From assembly GCA_000708835.1 (NCBI GenBank), contig DF237371.1, forward strand, positions 1 through 64,000: a stretch of DNA of 64,000 bases, given 5' to 3'. The stretch comes from Klebsormidium nitens. Lineage: Eukaryota; Streptophyta; Klebsormidiophyceae; Klebsormidiales; Klebsormidiaceae. The notes under the pieces were generated by a model. The model saw nothing but the letters and a program-made list of their open reading frames with translations, was not told the DNA's origin and did no database searches. Below are positions 23,480-35,824 of this stretch, piece by piece (positions within the stretch are counted from its first letter, which is position 1; every line of letters begins with the position of its first letter). A program made the translations under genes and the position numbers.

Positions 23480-25641
23480 AGACTTGAACTCTTCCAGTCG
23501 TCCATGTCCTTGTTTAAGTGCCAAAGCTTTTAGTCTTAGTCGTTGTTGCAGAACTAACCACCCGTGCTCAATTGAGCTGGCATGCTGTGCGCAGGGGGTT
23601 CCTGAAAGAGAAGCACTCTCTCTGCTCCTCTTTGTTTCTTTTTGAGAGAAATCTCAGACTCTGCCCTGGGAACGAGAAGCGGGGGAATAACGATTCTTGG
23701 AAAAGGCCACTAAGGGCTGAGGACACATAAACATTTCAATGATCCGAGTGTTCTGAGTTCCCCTGTCAGGGCTGCTACATATATAAAAGTCGAGATCATT
23801 TCTGCTAGTCTTACTGGGTGCTTACAACGGCAGAACGATCAAAATTGTAGCAACATCAATTGGTGCTTGGGTGTTCCCCTGCGCCGCATTCTGGAGTTGG
23901 ATCTCTAGAGCTTGACTACTCAAATGAGTCCTCGTACATGATTGTACAATTCTTCTGCCCGCTCTAGTCTTCCAGAGTTGAGAATTTACCAATGAAAGCG
24001 AGGTCGTTTATCTTCACCAGCAGAACGGATGGAAGGACAACTCAGACTCCCAGCCAACCTTTAAGGATCCCCTTTGGTTGGAAGTACTCAGATTGACGGC
24101 CCAAAGTCGCGTCAACTGTTGATCCCTTGGAGTCGGAACCAAGGAGGTTTGGCGGAATTCACCCAGGAGAGCATGTTTTCATGTCACTCGTTCGGTCAGC
24201 ACCAGACACATTACGGCTACAAACTTCGCATCGTTCCAATACTTAAGTCCGTTGTACTTCACCTGGCGCAGAGGAGCAGAGTCTCGTCGTCCTAAGGCCC
24301 AAACCTGATTGGAGGGAGCGCCTCGCACGGTTTGCGTATCCAGAGTGGTGGGTCGGGGCGACCGCGGACGACTCTGCAACTCCGGTACAGATTATTCGCG
24401 TGCTCGACTGAGTAGCAGTAAAGGCAGACTGTGAGGTAGGTACAGTAGAAAGCTACTGGTGTTTTCGCATCTTTTGCGCGCAGCTTTAAATGCGAGGGTT
24501 GCGGAGCAAGCAATCTACTTTAGGATCGACAGCAGGGCACTCGTGAGCAACCGCTGGCCGCGGGCATGTAATTCTTACTTTTTGTTGTGCATGAGCCTAA
24601 TGAAACAGCGTTCAGCGAGGATGCAGTTGTAACCCGGAGCATCGTAGATAACATACGAGCATTCTAGGCAGATGGCAATTAGTGGCAATGAAGGTGGTAA
24701 TATATAGCGCGTGTACTTCGGGAACATAGTCAAACGCTAGTCACTGTCAGCAGCAGCTGAGTAGGAAACTGGTTCGCACAAGCTTGCAATGGTCACAATT
24801 TGAGATATACTATCGATCCATGATGGCGACTTTAGTACAGGCGGCCTGGCGGCACCATTTCACGTGTACATATGCTGAGATATAAATCGCACAGGTTGTG
24901 ATTGTGGATTAGGGCCGCCAGGCCGCCGATACTAAAGTCGCCATCGTAATGGTGCATGCAAGGCACCGCAGTAGAGCAACGATATTGGCGCGCTCTCTAG
25001 GCTCATGCACTAATTAATATATAGTAGGTCCATGTAGCTAGCTGATTCGACCATGTCAGATTTAGAACGTGGCCCGAATGTTATATAAAAACTCACATGC
25101 ATCTTCATGGCGCCTACGGTGAACGTGCAGGTATATGCGAGCACTTGGAACACCATGATAGTGATTTTTCGGACTTAATTGGCGGCCATCGCTGCAACAT
25201 GATCCTGGCATAATCAACATTAAGTTAAGTGCAACACTATAACTGCATGCATGATCAAAAGACGGCCGGGGGATGTATACATGGTCACTGTGTATATTCC
25301 GAAGCAGCAATCAAAATTGCACATGGAATTCAGTTTTGACTCCGCCCCGGGTGCATGAACGAAGCGCCAAACGTAATAAGCTTGATCTTTTTTTCGGGTA
25401 AGGTTATCCAGGCAGATGAAACCCCGTCTAAGCACAGTTTGACAGTTTCACTCTCCAGAGTCCGTTCTGCTCTGAGACTCAGAGCTGACTAACTAACATG
25501 ATGGTATAGCTGATTAGCAAGGGCGCGCATGCTTGCCTGCAGTGATTCGTGGCGCACTTTCTTCTGGATGCTTTTTCTAAAGGCGGCCAGCGGGATCGCA
25601 GGTCATAACTAAGAGTGCGTGAAAGCAGGGAGGGGCTGATT
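23480..25641. other. 2.2-kb intergenic stretch with a long hairpin
   Basis: No gene is supported. The right half is AT-rich and full of catgcatg-type palindromes. It contains the 31-bp-arm hairpin listed separately. The 3' flanks of the methyltransferase-like gene (+) and MRS2 (-) meet here. Confidence 0.5.
24822..24945. repeat. Long inverted repeat / hairpin, 31-bp arms, 62-bp loop
   Basis: Arm 24822-24852 (gatggcgactttagta + caggcggcctggcgg) pairs with arm 24915-24945 with only two mismatches. The pairing can continue past a 3-base gap through ccat/atgg. The geometry suits a foldback element (MITE-like) or a small-RNA precursor transcribed from either strand. No flanking duplication long enough to prove transposition was seen. 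Confidence 0.85.
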
Positions 25642-28600
25642 CTAAACACCGATCAACCGCTTGTACCGGAGCCACGCCATGACGGCCGCAAAGAGCGCAA
25701 TGCAACAGAGCGTTGTGATGATGACAACCTGCGAAACGGAAAGGAAAGTGGATCAGGGTTTGGAAACACACTCAATTTTTCAGCAGCAAGAGTTTCCGAG
25801 CTTTTGCAACGTCCGCACATACTTGCAGAGTCGCAATTCGGGGGTCGCACCGGCCAGCAATCGTCATCGAAGCTGCTGTCGACTTATGTTCGACCAGCGA
25901 CTATTTCAACGGAGCGCGTCTTCCTTGGCTTCGCATGTTTTTTTTGTACAGTCCTCAGCGCAAGGACCCCGCCGGCATTAGCAAGATAGAAATCGAACGC
26001 GAAGAGGCCAGAATGATGAGCTGAGCCCCTGAAAGGCCAAGTCATCAGGGGCCGGGAGGGGCACGCCGCTCCAGGAAGGCGGGGCACAAGCCAGCTCACG
26101 CATCTGCAGGCTGATAACAAACAGGTGCTCCAACATGAAAGATTGAATCACTCACCCATTTAAAAGCGGGTCCCTGTTCGTTGTACGTGAACGGGATATT
26201 CATTCCGAAGGTGCCCGCGACCGCTGATGCAATTGCCATGAGGGCGGTCGTCACACTCATGATCATTTCGACCTGAGAAACAGCAGCGAACAAAGCGTTG
26301 TGAAGGGATCCGACTGCGGTCGACGGCCTTACGAAGTCGGTTCTTGGGGAGGCACGTACGCTCCTGGCTCCGGCACGGAATACTGAAGCATCACTCATAC
26401 GTGGTTCAAAACAACCTGCTGAATCCTCAGCGCACAATCGCAGAACTTACGGCCAGACTTATTGGTCGATTTGACTTCGAAATCTGGCGACGTTGACTCT
26501 GCGGGGTTGACTGCATTTTCTTGCCGCTAGTATTGCGCAACAGTATGGTGGCTTCTTTGAAATGCTTCTCAAAGATTTGGCCCGCTGTGCAAAGAGAAAC
26601 ACGAGCAGAGGCAGTCTTCGTGTGCGCTCACCCGGATAAGCTGGTTTCGTACGTGATCCAACTGGATGTTCACGTAGTCCTCCGTATCGTCGATGTATTC
26701 CCGCAGCTGTGCAACGACAAAAGTGCCACAAGTCAATGCTCAAGCAGAACGACAAGCCCAAAGCTGGCTACTGGGCAATCGCGGCCATTGCATGATGAAC
26801 TGAGGCAAACGCGTCCGAACGTTCCGCAAGCCAATCTAAGCGACTGATACAGCTCAATTGTAAAAAGAGGACACCGGCTCTTTCACTCAGGAGACACCCT
26901 CCAGACTCCGTCTGACGTTTCTGGCATAGTTCTGTGCGTGGAACCAGTTCATGCAGGATCCTTCCCGAGAATGCCGAGTTGGTCGAGCGTCACGTCAGTC
27001 TGCGAAAAGACTCTGACCGCTTGCGGGGGCAAGCACAAACCCTCCAGGCAAAGCTGTCCTGCGGCTTTCTCAAGCAAGGCCCCTTCTTCCCCATCCAATC
27101 GTGACGAACAACTCGATATTCTCAAGCACCCAAGCACCCAAGCACCCCCCCGCTCCCTTTCTCTCACCGTGTTGAGCTTGTTGAGCGTGACGTCGATCTG
27201 CGAGTAGTACACCTCCAGCAGCATCTCCAGCTCCTCCACGTCCTCCGCCCCCTCGCCCGTGCTGCGCGTCGTGTGCGTGGCCGTGCGCGGCGCGTACGTC
27301 TTCGACGCGACGCTCGCGCTGAACGCGTCCGCGGCCGCGAGCGACGGCGAGTGCGGCGAGCGCGGGGACGAGAGCGCGCTGAAGTTGAAGGCCTGCTTGC
27401 GGGACAGGTACAGCTCCGCCATGTCGTCGTCGTCGTCCAGCAGCTGCTCCAGCTCGTCGCGCACCTGGAGGGGGGGAACGGAGGGCTTTGTTAAAGGGGG
27501 AGGGGGGGGTGGGTGGGCGGCCATAGTTGCGTTGTCAAAGACACCCCCTGGCGCGAGGAAAGGGGAGCTTTGTCTAGAGGGAAAGAGACTGTAATGTAAT
27601 GTTAAAGAGACCGCCTTGGAGAGAGTGTCTCAGCAGCTGCTCCAGCTCGTCGCGCACCTGGAGGGGGGGGGACGGAGGGCCTCTTTAAGGGGGAAGGAGG
27701 CCTGTGGGACAGCGTCAAAGAGGCCCCTTTGAAGAAGAACGTCAAGCAGCTGCTCCAGCTCGTCGCGCACCTAGAGGGGCAGCGGAAACGGAGGGCTTTG
27801 TTTAGGGACAGCGGGGGCCTCTGAGATAGCATCAAAGATACCACCTGGGAGGAAAACGTTCAGCAGCTGCTCCGGGTCGTCGTGCACTTGGCGGGGGGGA
27901 CACGGAGGGCTTTGTTTAGGAACGGGGGGTGCCTGTGATACGTCAACGACACCCCCTTGAAGACAAACGTCCAGCAGCTGTATTTGCTCGTTGCGCACCT
28001 GCGGGGGAACACGGAGGGTCTCTTTTAGGGGAGGGGAGGGCTGTGATTCTGCGTCAAAGATACTTCTTGGAGAATGTGAGTGGCCCCTTCACAGCAGCTG
28101 CTCGAGCTCGTCACGCATCTTAAAGGAGGGCGCGAAGACAGGCCGTGTTGACGAGCTGGCACCCACCTGCAAACGGACGCCCGTAGAAGGGAAGCTAAAG
28201 GCGGCAGAGCGCAGAGGAGGTTTGTCACTCGTCCGCATCCGGATTGAGCACAAGGGAGGATAGACTAGAAGACTGACGAAGCAAGCACTGCATGTGCTTC
28301 GCTCGCAAAACTGATACTCCAAAAACATTTGTTCAAGCCTGGTGTCAACGATCAAGGGGGAGGAAGGCCCGCTCACCTTATGGACTCGTGTTGAGAGGCG
28401 CGTCATCCGACTCTTCATCCTCCGCACCTTCTCCAGGTTCAGGCTGCTGACCTGGCAGGCGAGAAAGGAGTTGAAGGTCAGCTCTGGAAGATTGAACAGC
28501 GGAGGCACTCGCAAGCGGAGTAAAGTGACGCACAACGGGAGGCTGGAGCGAAGTATTATCAAAAATTGACAGAAGCGGGGTCGAGCCGCAAAACTCATCG

Positions 28601-30115
28601 AGCTCAAGGCCATTCCACATGCGCTCAGCTTTTCGACACCACCTCAAATGCCTGAGTCATTAGAAAAAGGCTTCGCGAAAGTACACGGTCTACATCCAAC
28701 TTTCGAAGTTGGGGCCTTGTTGAAAGAAAGGATCGTACCTTGTTGGTGAGCTCATCCAGGACGGGATATGCTTCGGACTCCAGCTCCGTTGTCCGCGCGT
28801 CTAAAAAGCTGCACGCGGCCTCGAGAGCGACCTCCAAGGCCCGGAACTCGAACGGCAGCACTGCACAACGGAAGTCGGACAGGAATTAGAAGTGGCGCCA
28901 AAGATAGTTGTGTGGCCGTTACACTGGTTCGACATCGAAAACAAGATCGGCCTTCCTTGTTGTCGATACATCTTCCCGAGAGCTCCCACACTCAAACTGC
29001 ATAACAAATGCTTCGGCAATATACTGGATCCTGCAACCACGCGGAAGCCACACAGATTGTCTGCTCGACAACAGAAAAGACAGGGCGTGTCTCACATGCA
29101 TAGAATCTTTATCGTCGGACCAGTCTATCTTTATCTAGCCCAGAATCCGTTAGACAATCGCACTCGTTCAGCTTCAGAATCAGTCTCGACCGGAAAGAGC
29201 GCCGCGCCCTCACACTCTGCATCGTCCGCAGGTGCTCTCTCGTGGCCGGGCCCTGCTTGGGGCGGGCTGGCGTTGGCCCTGTTTGTGTCGCTGTCGTAGT
29301 CGCTGCCGATCCCGCCTATGTTCAGCCGCCGCTTGAACTCCTCCACCAGGGGCACCATCGCCTCCTCCTGGCCGTTCCGCAGGAGCACCTCCTCCGCCGT
29401 GATGATCGCCTTGATGTGCTGCAGAGAAAACAGCACCGCTGATCTCTACACACTTGTGACGTAAGCATCTGAGCAACGTCATTGCACGCACGTTTTCACA
29501 ATGGAGAAGCATGTAGACTGGAATCTGAACAAAAGCGGGACGATTTTCTGCTTTCCCAGTGAGCGAGTCTAGCAGGTACCGTTCGACATCAACTGCAGTC
29601 AAAGAAGCCAGCAACGTGCCTCTCTGTTCACAGACACCGCCCTCCGAGCCGGCTTTGTTCCGACCCGAAAACGAGGGCACAAAAAGAACGAGGATGGAAG
29701 CCTCTGCATAGGGAGCGACAGCTTCCAGCCAGACGTTTGCCAGCCGTTCTTGACTCAAATGATACGGGCGTTTCGACGCAAAACAAACTCTCTAGGCCTG
29801 CTTCTGCGAGGCCGTAAAGTCAAAGCCCAAACCTTACAGTACGAACCTTCAGACAATCCGGCCCCTCACCTCCAGATTGACCACGATGGCCTTCTCTCGC
29901 CCCAGAATAGTGGAGGGGTACGACAGGAACGGATCCAGGATGCGGAGGTCGCGCGCATGAATCCCTGCCCGGTGCATGATCTCATGTTTGTCGGCCTCAA
30001 ACACGAGCGCACTACCGTCCGCATCGAACCGCAACCACGTCCGGTGCGCCTGCTGCGGCTTCCGCGGCTTGGCAGGGAGGGCCTGCACGTCCACATTTGA
30101 GGGGTAACCCTTCAT
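25642..30115 (-). CDS. MRS2: MRS2/CorA-family magnesium transporter, 8 exons, 407 aa
   Basis: A Mg2+ channel of the MRS2/MGT family. Exons in transcript order: 30115-29870, 29418-29214, 28860-28739, 28451-28377, 27464-27168, 26706-26632, 26272-26156, 25728-25642, all in phase. The start is ATG at 30115 in gcaccATGa. The N-terminal domain has [36 protein letters not shown] and [20 protein letters not shown], all typical of plant MRS2. TM1 carries the selectivity motif GMN at 363-365, TM2 follows, and a KRLIGV tail ends the protein. The length fits the family (about 380-440). No organelle targeting peptide is obvious, so the membrane is uncertain. The acidic run DDDDD and a Ser/Ala-rich insert sit in exon 5. 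The introns around exon 5 hold repeated copies of its boundaries. Confidence 0.95.
26972..27008 (-). repeat. Echo of MRS2 exon 5 end, downstream intron
   Basis: In the transcript sense this lies about 200 bp past the exon 5 donor. It resembles the last coding bases of exon 5 at about 25 of 33 positions and would translate as [11 protein letters not shown] against [11 protein letters not shown]. It is weaker than the acceptor-side copies. Confidence 0.55.
27620..28120 (-). repeat. Five-copy array of MRS2 exon 5 start with its acceptor
   Basis: In the intron before exon 5, five units repeat the start of exon 5 (real start 27464). The copy starts on the minus strand are at 27657, 27770, 27887, 27998 and 28118, spaced 193 bp from the real exon and then 113, 117, 111 and 120 bp. 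Each carries a version of GTGCGCGACGAGCTGG plus the G-rich block that is the pyrimidine tract in transcript sense. Acceptor state: CAG intact at 27657 and 27998, TAG at 27770, AA at 27887, AAG at 28118. Divergence rises with distance from the exon, reading roughly like an age gradient. Confidence 0.92.
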
Positions 30116-32395
30116 GGTGCCGCCAGGGGCATGGGACCCCCCGTTGAGTTACGAGAGTCTGGAGAGTCCCCCTACCACATTGGGCAGGGCTGCAAGTGGA
30201 AGGAAATGTCAAGGTTTGAACCCTCAAGCATCGAAAAGGGTCGTTTTTCTGTGCGTCTCAAAAACAGCTGACTTCTAGATGCTGCTATCCTTTCCGCTCA
30301 AGAGACGCCGTCCGTTGCTGCCTGGTGCTGTAGATTGACCTTTGGGTTGGAATGATTAGAGTAAGTGGCGGATGCATTTGAGAAGCTTTGATAAGAGCGG
30401 GCGCTCCAAGTTCGTTAGTCGAGAAGAGCCCAAGGTCTGGAAGGAGTCTGGAAGGTTCTTGTGTCTCTAAAAGTGGTGGGGGGCACACCACCTGTGGAAG
30501 CGGCAGCGAAGAGAGTGGGTGCCAAGTCTGCTTGTTCAATTTTCAGAACTTTTTGAAGCGAGCACAGGAGCGGACTGCCTTGTGAGCAAGAGGAATGCCT
30601 CGGCCACTATTGTGATCAAAGCGTCTGGTGTCCGTACAAGAGCCTCTTTGAGAAAGCACCAGATTGACAGATCGTCTAGTTTTTGTTCAGACTACACAAA
30701 GACGGACCCTGGAATGGAACGTGGTCGATGCCTTCACAGGCGCAAACAGAGCGTTCCAACCTACGTTTATGTTTGGCCCCCTTATTGTACTAGAGGACAG
30801 AACTCAAGTGGTGGTGCAGGTTCTCATCGAAGTTGAGGAGACTATCCGTGTGACAGAAACGTCGCCTCTACTAGCAGGTTACACACCACATGGGAGAGCG
30901 CAAGCTACTCTTCACAGCGCTTGCACGCAAGACATTCTGATGTGCTTACCTATGAAAAGTGACAGCTCAGCGGCCCCACTGAAGGTCCAGCTTGTGAAGA
31001 GATGCTCAATTGCAGCTGCTCAATCAATTTTGGAATCATGAATGGTCCAGTGAGCAGCATCGGAGGATAACAAACCTGCGCAGGTTGTGTATCCAGCGGC
31101 CAGATGCGGCCTCGCTGCGCATCCAGCCTGCGCCAATGGTGCCACCTTGAGCTCCCGCCAGACACCAATAGGCCAAGCGACGGTCTTGGATTTGAGCAGC
31201 TGAGAGATTTTCAGAAACCCTGCCCAATGCTTTTGAGTTTTTCAGTCGCTGAACGGCAGATGCGGCTGTCGGTGCTCTTAACTCGGCTTGTTTGTGTACG
31301 AAAATCCAAGATCAATTTGCCTCAAGGTTTCTGGATTTGGACACGCCGATTGCTTGAAAAGCAATCTCGAGTCGCACCGGTGAATGCAATTGGCTGAATG
31401 GAGAGCTCCCTAGGGTGATGCTGAAAGCTTCGTGAGAGAAATTCAAGAAGGAAGAGATGGTTCTTCGTTTGTAGAAGTACGGTAAAGAAGCAGCTGCGGA
31501 CCTGATTCAACAATGTAAGACTTTAATGTGTTGATGCAGGATCGCCTGCCCCCCAACATTCACGAAAGTTTGCTGGCATGAAAATTGCGGCTTGCCAAAC
31601 AATGGCCCTGGGCGCCCAAGCCTAGGATAGGTGGTAAATGCCGGGCTGCCAGGAAAGCATATGCCAGTCTCTAGTGGTGCGCGCCGAGCATGCCTCGCTC
31701 TAGTTGTTGACACTGACAGTGCATGACATAGATCCTCGCTGTGCCAGCTCGGATCAGCGCAGCCGTCCGATGACGTGTACGGTCGAAACCACCACCTCGA
31801 CTTGTGCTCTACACGGGGATCACTCAAAAGAGCACAAAGCAACCGCCCTCCTGCCACCAGCCTTTTGCAGTATTTCAGAATTGGTAGATCAGTTTATGGT
31901 AGATGACACCGGCCGCATGTCCCGGCCGCTTTTTGGGTCTTTGGAGGGGGTCAATCACATATCTCGGGCGTCTGACTAGGGTTAGAGGGGACCGATTCTG
32001 AAGATGCTGACCGGTCAATGATGGACAGTTGTTGCGCAACGGAGGACAGCCGATTGGTCAGCGAGGCGATGGTCTTGACTCTTCCAGCGCGTTGGTCAAA
32101 ACCATCAGGGGCGTCCTCCTCGGGGAGCAGGCTGTGCAGACTCCAGAGGGTGGACGAGCATGAGGCTGAGGGTCAGCATTTGAGGGGCGCCATCTTTTGC
32201 CCAGACCATTTCGAAAATTTTAACCTTTCCATGTAGGTACCTAGAGCAGTTCTTAAGAGCTTGGAAGTGAACGTAGCAGGGGCTTCGGCACCTTCCCACA
32301 CGTCTCTTGGAAAGCAATCTCCACGTGCTTCTGGCTGCCATTTCATCTTCCCACCAAAAACATCCAGGCTTGGGGGTCGGAGACCGAGTTGAACC
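30116..32395. other. 2.3-kb divergent upstream region of MRS2 and the DGAT3-like gene
   Basis: Open frames here (for example 30664-31041) show no domain pattern or consistent splice sites, and I could not support a gene. Undetected 5' exons of either flanking gene are possible. Confidence 0.4.
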
Positions 32396-34166
32396 ATGGC
32401 TTTTGTGGGTGCGGTTGATCGAGTCACTTCAGTCCATGCAACGATTGTTGGGCGGAGCCTGGAAGCAGGCCGACGGAATGGGGAGCGATTGGCTGGCCCT
32501 GCCCCACTTATGCGGAGCCAGGCAGACGAGGGAATGCCTGGGGTCTGTTCAACTAGTGGCAGGACTCACCTCAGAAGTCCAGGCTTCCGGCGGCGAGCCA
32601 CCGCTCCTTTGTTTGCCGAGACAGGGCATGAGGAGTTCTACAGTGGTGCTGTTGTTGGCAAGAGAGGGCTGACGAGGACGAGCGTTACGGCCTCGGCGGT
32701 TCTGCGAGAGGGCCAACTCGACGACATCTATCAGAGGGCCAGAGATCTTGGTCGGGCGGAAGATGTGGCTGCAGGCCATCCAACACAGGTGAGTGAACAG
32801 AGTTTGCGCTTGTACTCATTGGGGTGGTATTTGAGGTGAACCCGCTCATATTGCGAGGTGGAGCACGTTCCACTAGCTGGGGGCATATCTGTTACTTTTC
32901 ACAGTCAACGTGTCAGCCTCTCTGGTTGCTGGAAGCTGATGAGAGTCGATGAGAGCCGATGGGAGCTGATTGGGCACCCCTTGCTGGCCTAGCGAGAGGG
33001 CTTAAGACTGCGTGTTTTCATGCTAGGTGTCAGGTTACTGGTGTAAACCCATCTGTTTGCAGTACTCTCTCCCCATTGCACATTAGTCTGGTCGGTCAGA
33101 TCAACGCTGTCGATGATGACAATGCTGCTTATTCATAAAAGAAATATCAATGAGTTGGCCCATTCAATTTTGATGAAGCTGGAGTGTCCTTTGCGCTCTC
33201 CTTAAGTGAAGCTGACCAAGAACCCATGTGTACTTTTGGATGTCGCTATTGCGGCTGTCAGTCTTGAGCTTGGTTTCAAAGCAGTGAGTACGCAGGGAAG
33301 TTCTGCTTCTTCCTGTTGAAGGGTTTCTGCAGTCGTCAGAGGCTACAGCCATTTCTGTTTGTATCCTAACCACAGCAATCAAAGCCTCTGAACCTTTGAA
33401 TCTTTTCCACCTTCCCCGGTCTCATTCATCTTTGAGTTCTAACATGCCTGTTAACTCTGTTGTTCTGCAGGAGGGCTTTCTGGCGCTGTCCACAGAGGTC
33501 AGGGAGATGCGGAAGCAGCTGAACAGCATGGAGAAGGCCATGCGCAAGATGAAGGATTCATCGTCCTCATCAAGCAGCAGCAGCAGCAGCAGCTCCTCCT
33601 CCAGCAGTAGTGACGACGGGATGGGAAAGAGCGTACGAAAGGCCATGAAGCTGGAGGCCAAGCGGCGGAAGGCTGACAGGAAGGCAGCGAGCAAGGGCCT
33701 GAAAGGGCTTCGAGCGAGGGCGGGGGCGTTGATGATGGACCGGATGGGGGCCGTCGACGGTCTTCAAAGGGAGGCTGCGGCTGTCGGGGTAATGACGAGC
33801 ACAGATGTGCTGAGGGTCGCAGCGGCGAAGTCAGCGGTCAAAGCGGGGAAGGTGGAAGTGTGCATGAGCGGCAAGTGCCGGAAGTATGGGGGTATGGGCA
33901 TTCTCCAAGCGGTGAATGCGGCGTTGCCTGCAGGGTCTGCTGTTGAGGCCAGCCCTTGCAAGTGCCTAGGGAAGTGCGGGTCTGGACCTAATGTAAAAGT
34001 ACGGCCAGAAGGAACGAGCTCGACGCTGCACACCCATGTGGAGCCGAACGATGTGGAGGCCATTTTATGGCGCCATTTTGGCCTTGAGAAGAGTGGACAA
34101 CGGCCGTTGGGCCCGAGGATCCCTGCGGTCGCATCCGCGAGCAAAATGCTGGAGCTTGTGAGTTAG
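32396..34166 (+). CDS. DGAT3-like thioredoxin-fold [2Fe-2S] protein, 2 exons, 362 aa
   Basis: Exons 32396-32788 and 33471-34166 join in phase 0 (HPTQ|EGFLALSTEV). The length is close to plant DGAT3 (about 360 aa), a soluble diacylglycerol acyltransferase that binds a [2Fe-2S] cluster. The N-terminus is Arg/Ser-rich and could be a plastid transit peptide. Then come a helical segment with a REMRKQL-type basic/acidic pattern, 18 consecutive serines (161-178) and a Lys/Arg-rich stretch. The C-terminal thioredoxin-like ferredoxin domain has CMSGKC (262, 267) and CKCLGKCGSGPNV (294, 296, 300), then HTHVEPNDVEAIL. Resemblance to DGAT3 rests on this order of parts. It could instead be another thioredoxin-like ferredoxin without acyltransferase activity. 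The serine run is coded partly by seven AGC repeats. Confidence 0.78.
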
Positions 34167-35824
34167 GAGAGTCTGCGGTTTTGCCGTTGAGCGCATTGCT
34201 TTTGAGATCAATCGAGAAACTTAGGTTGAGATGCTTTGTAAGTCGGTTGGGTTGGAGGAGGAGTAGCTTTGTGTACCATAACCTGAGCCAATTTGATCAT
34301 CAGGCTAGGCCTCGCTCGCAAATTGATTTGATTCCATGGAGAGTTCACCCGCTGTGCCCCACTATTCAAGGGCTTTCATTCAGTCCCGTTGGACATCAAG
34401 ACAAAAGTGACGTTGTCAAGACATGAGTTAGAGCAATAAAATTGATTCAATCTTAAAAGGTGCTGCCAAACCAGCTTTGCACTCTAGTGGTCTCATCTGT
34501 TGTATCCAATCAATGGACCGTGGCTATAGCCTGTGCAGATTGCATATGTTGCTGCCCCCAATAAACCGAGTGATCTTGCTTGATACTGTTTGACAAACAT
34601 ACCGACAATTATAAATACAGCTAGGCCTCCCTCCTTGCCAATGTCCTCGCATGTCAAGTTTTGTTGCTCGTGTAGCTGGATCAACACATTTCAGACCCTT
34701 CTCAAAGTTGCCAGTGAGGAGTTCTGCTTGCCAGTGAGGAGTTCTGCAACGACATGAACCGCGCTCAGCTCTTGTCCTCGAGCATGCGCATATGGGACTG
34801 TGTACATACCTAACATAATGCCCCCTTGTTGCATCAAAGAGCTCGTGGCAAGTTAGGCCTACCTATAGGAGAAGCAGAGTGGCCTGACCGATCGGGTTGA
34901 CGCGTACATCTACCAAATGCACATCGTAGTGACTACTGGGTATTGAAAGCAGCAAGCGCTTCCCTTGGAAAGCACTGGAACTTGGAAGTAACTTAGTGGG
35001 TCGGTGGCGTCGAAACTATTTCAAAATCAAATAAAGTCTGGTAAACTTAGACTTCAATCGTCGTGTGGGCCTGGTGGTCATCAGTAGGATTTATGAGCTT
35101 CAACCCGTGTGCTTGGCACGAGAGGCTGCATTTGGGTCTCAAAACTTCCAGGCAGTCCCAACTGGTAAGACCCCAAAGTTGCCCAAACAATCTTGAATCA
35201 CCACTCGAGCACTGCTGTATCGTACCTAGTCCGGCAAAGTACTGTACACTGTAGTACGGTACATACTACAGCCTACAGGAGCATATTTTTCCAAAACTCA
35301 TTGGATTTTCAGATTCTGCATGCCTCTAGAAAGAACCTGATTGGTCATATTTTCCTCGATGAAAGCTTTGGGCACTATGAGCCGTTAGATGATATTTCGG
35401 TTCATACTGGGTAACTGGGCATCTTGCAGATCCCTGTAAAATCAGCACAAAATCCCGTAGCAAGTTACAACTTACAACACATAGGGTAAATATTAAATGA
35501 TTATTTGGCCTGACGAATTCCGCTGGAAAATATTCTGGGCGGTAATGGACCGATAATGGTTTTGTTTAGCAGGTAACGCTAGGGCTGCCGAAACCCGCAA
35601 ACGTTTCATATTTAATTATCTGGCGTCGAACCTGACGAAATTAAACGCTGGTACGGTATCTAACATTGCTCTGCATGCACATTGCAAGGCCCCGGCTGGG
35701 CGTTGAAAGTTTTGAGTCAGAGCAAGGAGATTCAAGAGCGCCCATAAACCAGCTGAGGCCTAGGGGCTACCTCTCTGTTTATGAAAGTTGACGTGAGCCC
35801 CGTGCGGCATCACTTCCTCGCACA
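34167..35824. other. 1.7-kb intergenic stretch
   Basis: The DGAT3-like 3' flank and TRAPPC12 upstream region. The only notable structure is a perfect tandem pair at 34708-34747. No gene is supported. Confidence 0.5.
34708..34747. repeat. Perfect 20-bp tandem duplication
   Basis: ttgccagtgaggagttctgc occurs twice, head to tail, with no mismatch. Confidence 0.9.

Noticed and set aside
27620-28120. CRISPR-like repeat array
   Set aside because: Units are 111-120 bp, degenerate, and copy an adjacent exon start with its acceptor; the setting is an intron of a eukaryotic gene.
30664-31041. 125-codon plus-strand open frame in the MRS2/DGAT3-like gap
   Set aside because: No domain, no splice partners and no homology I can recognise.
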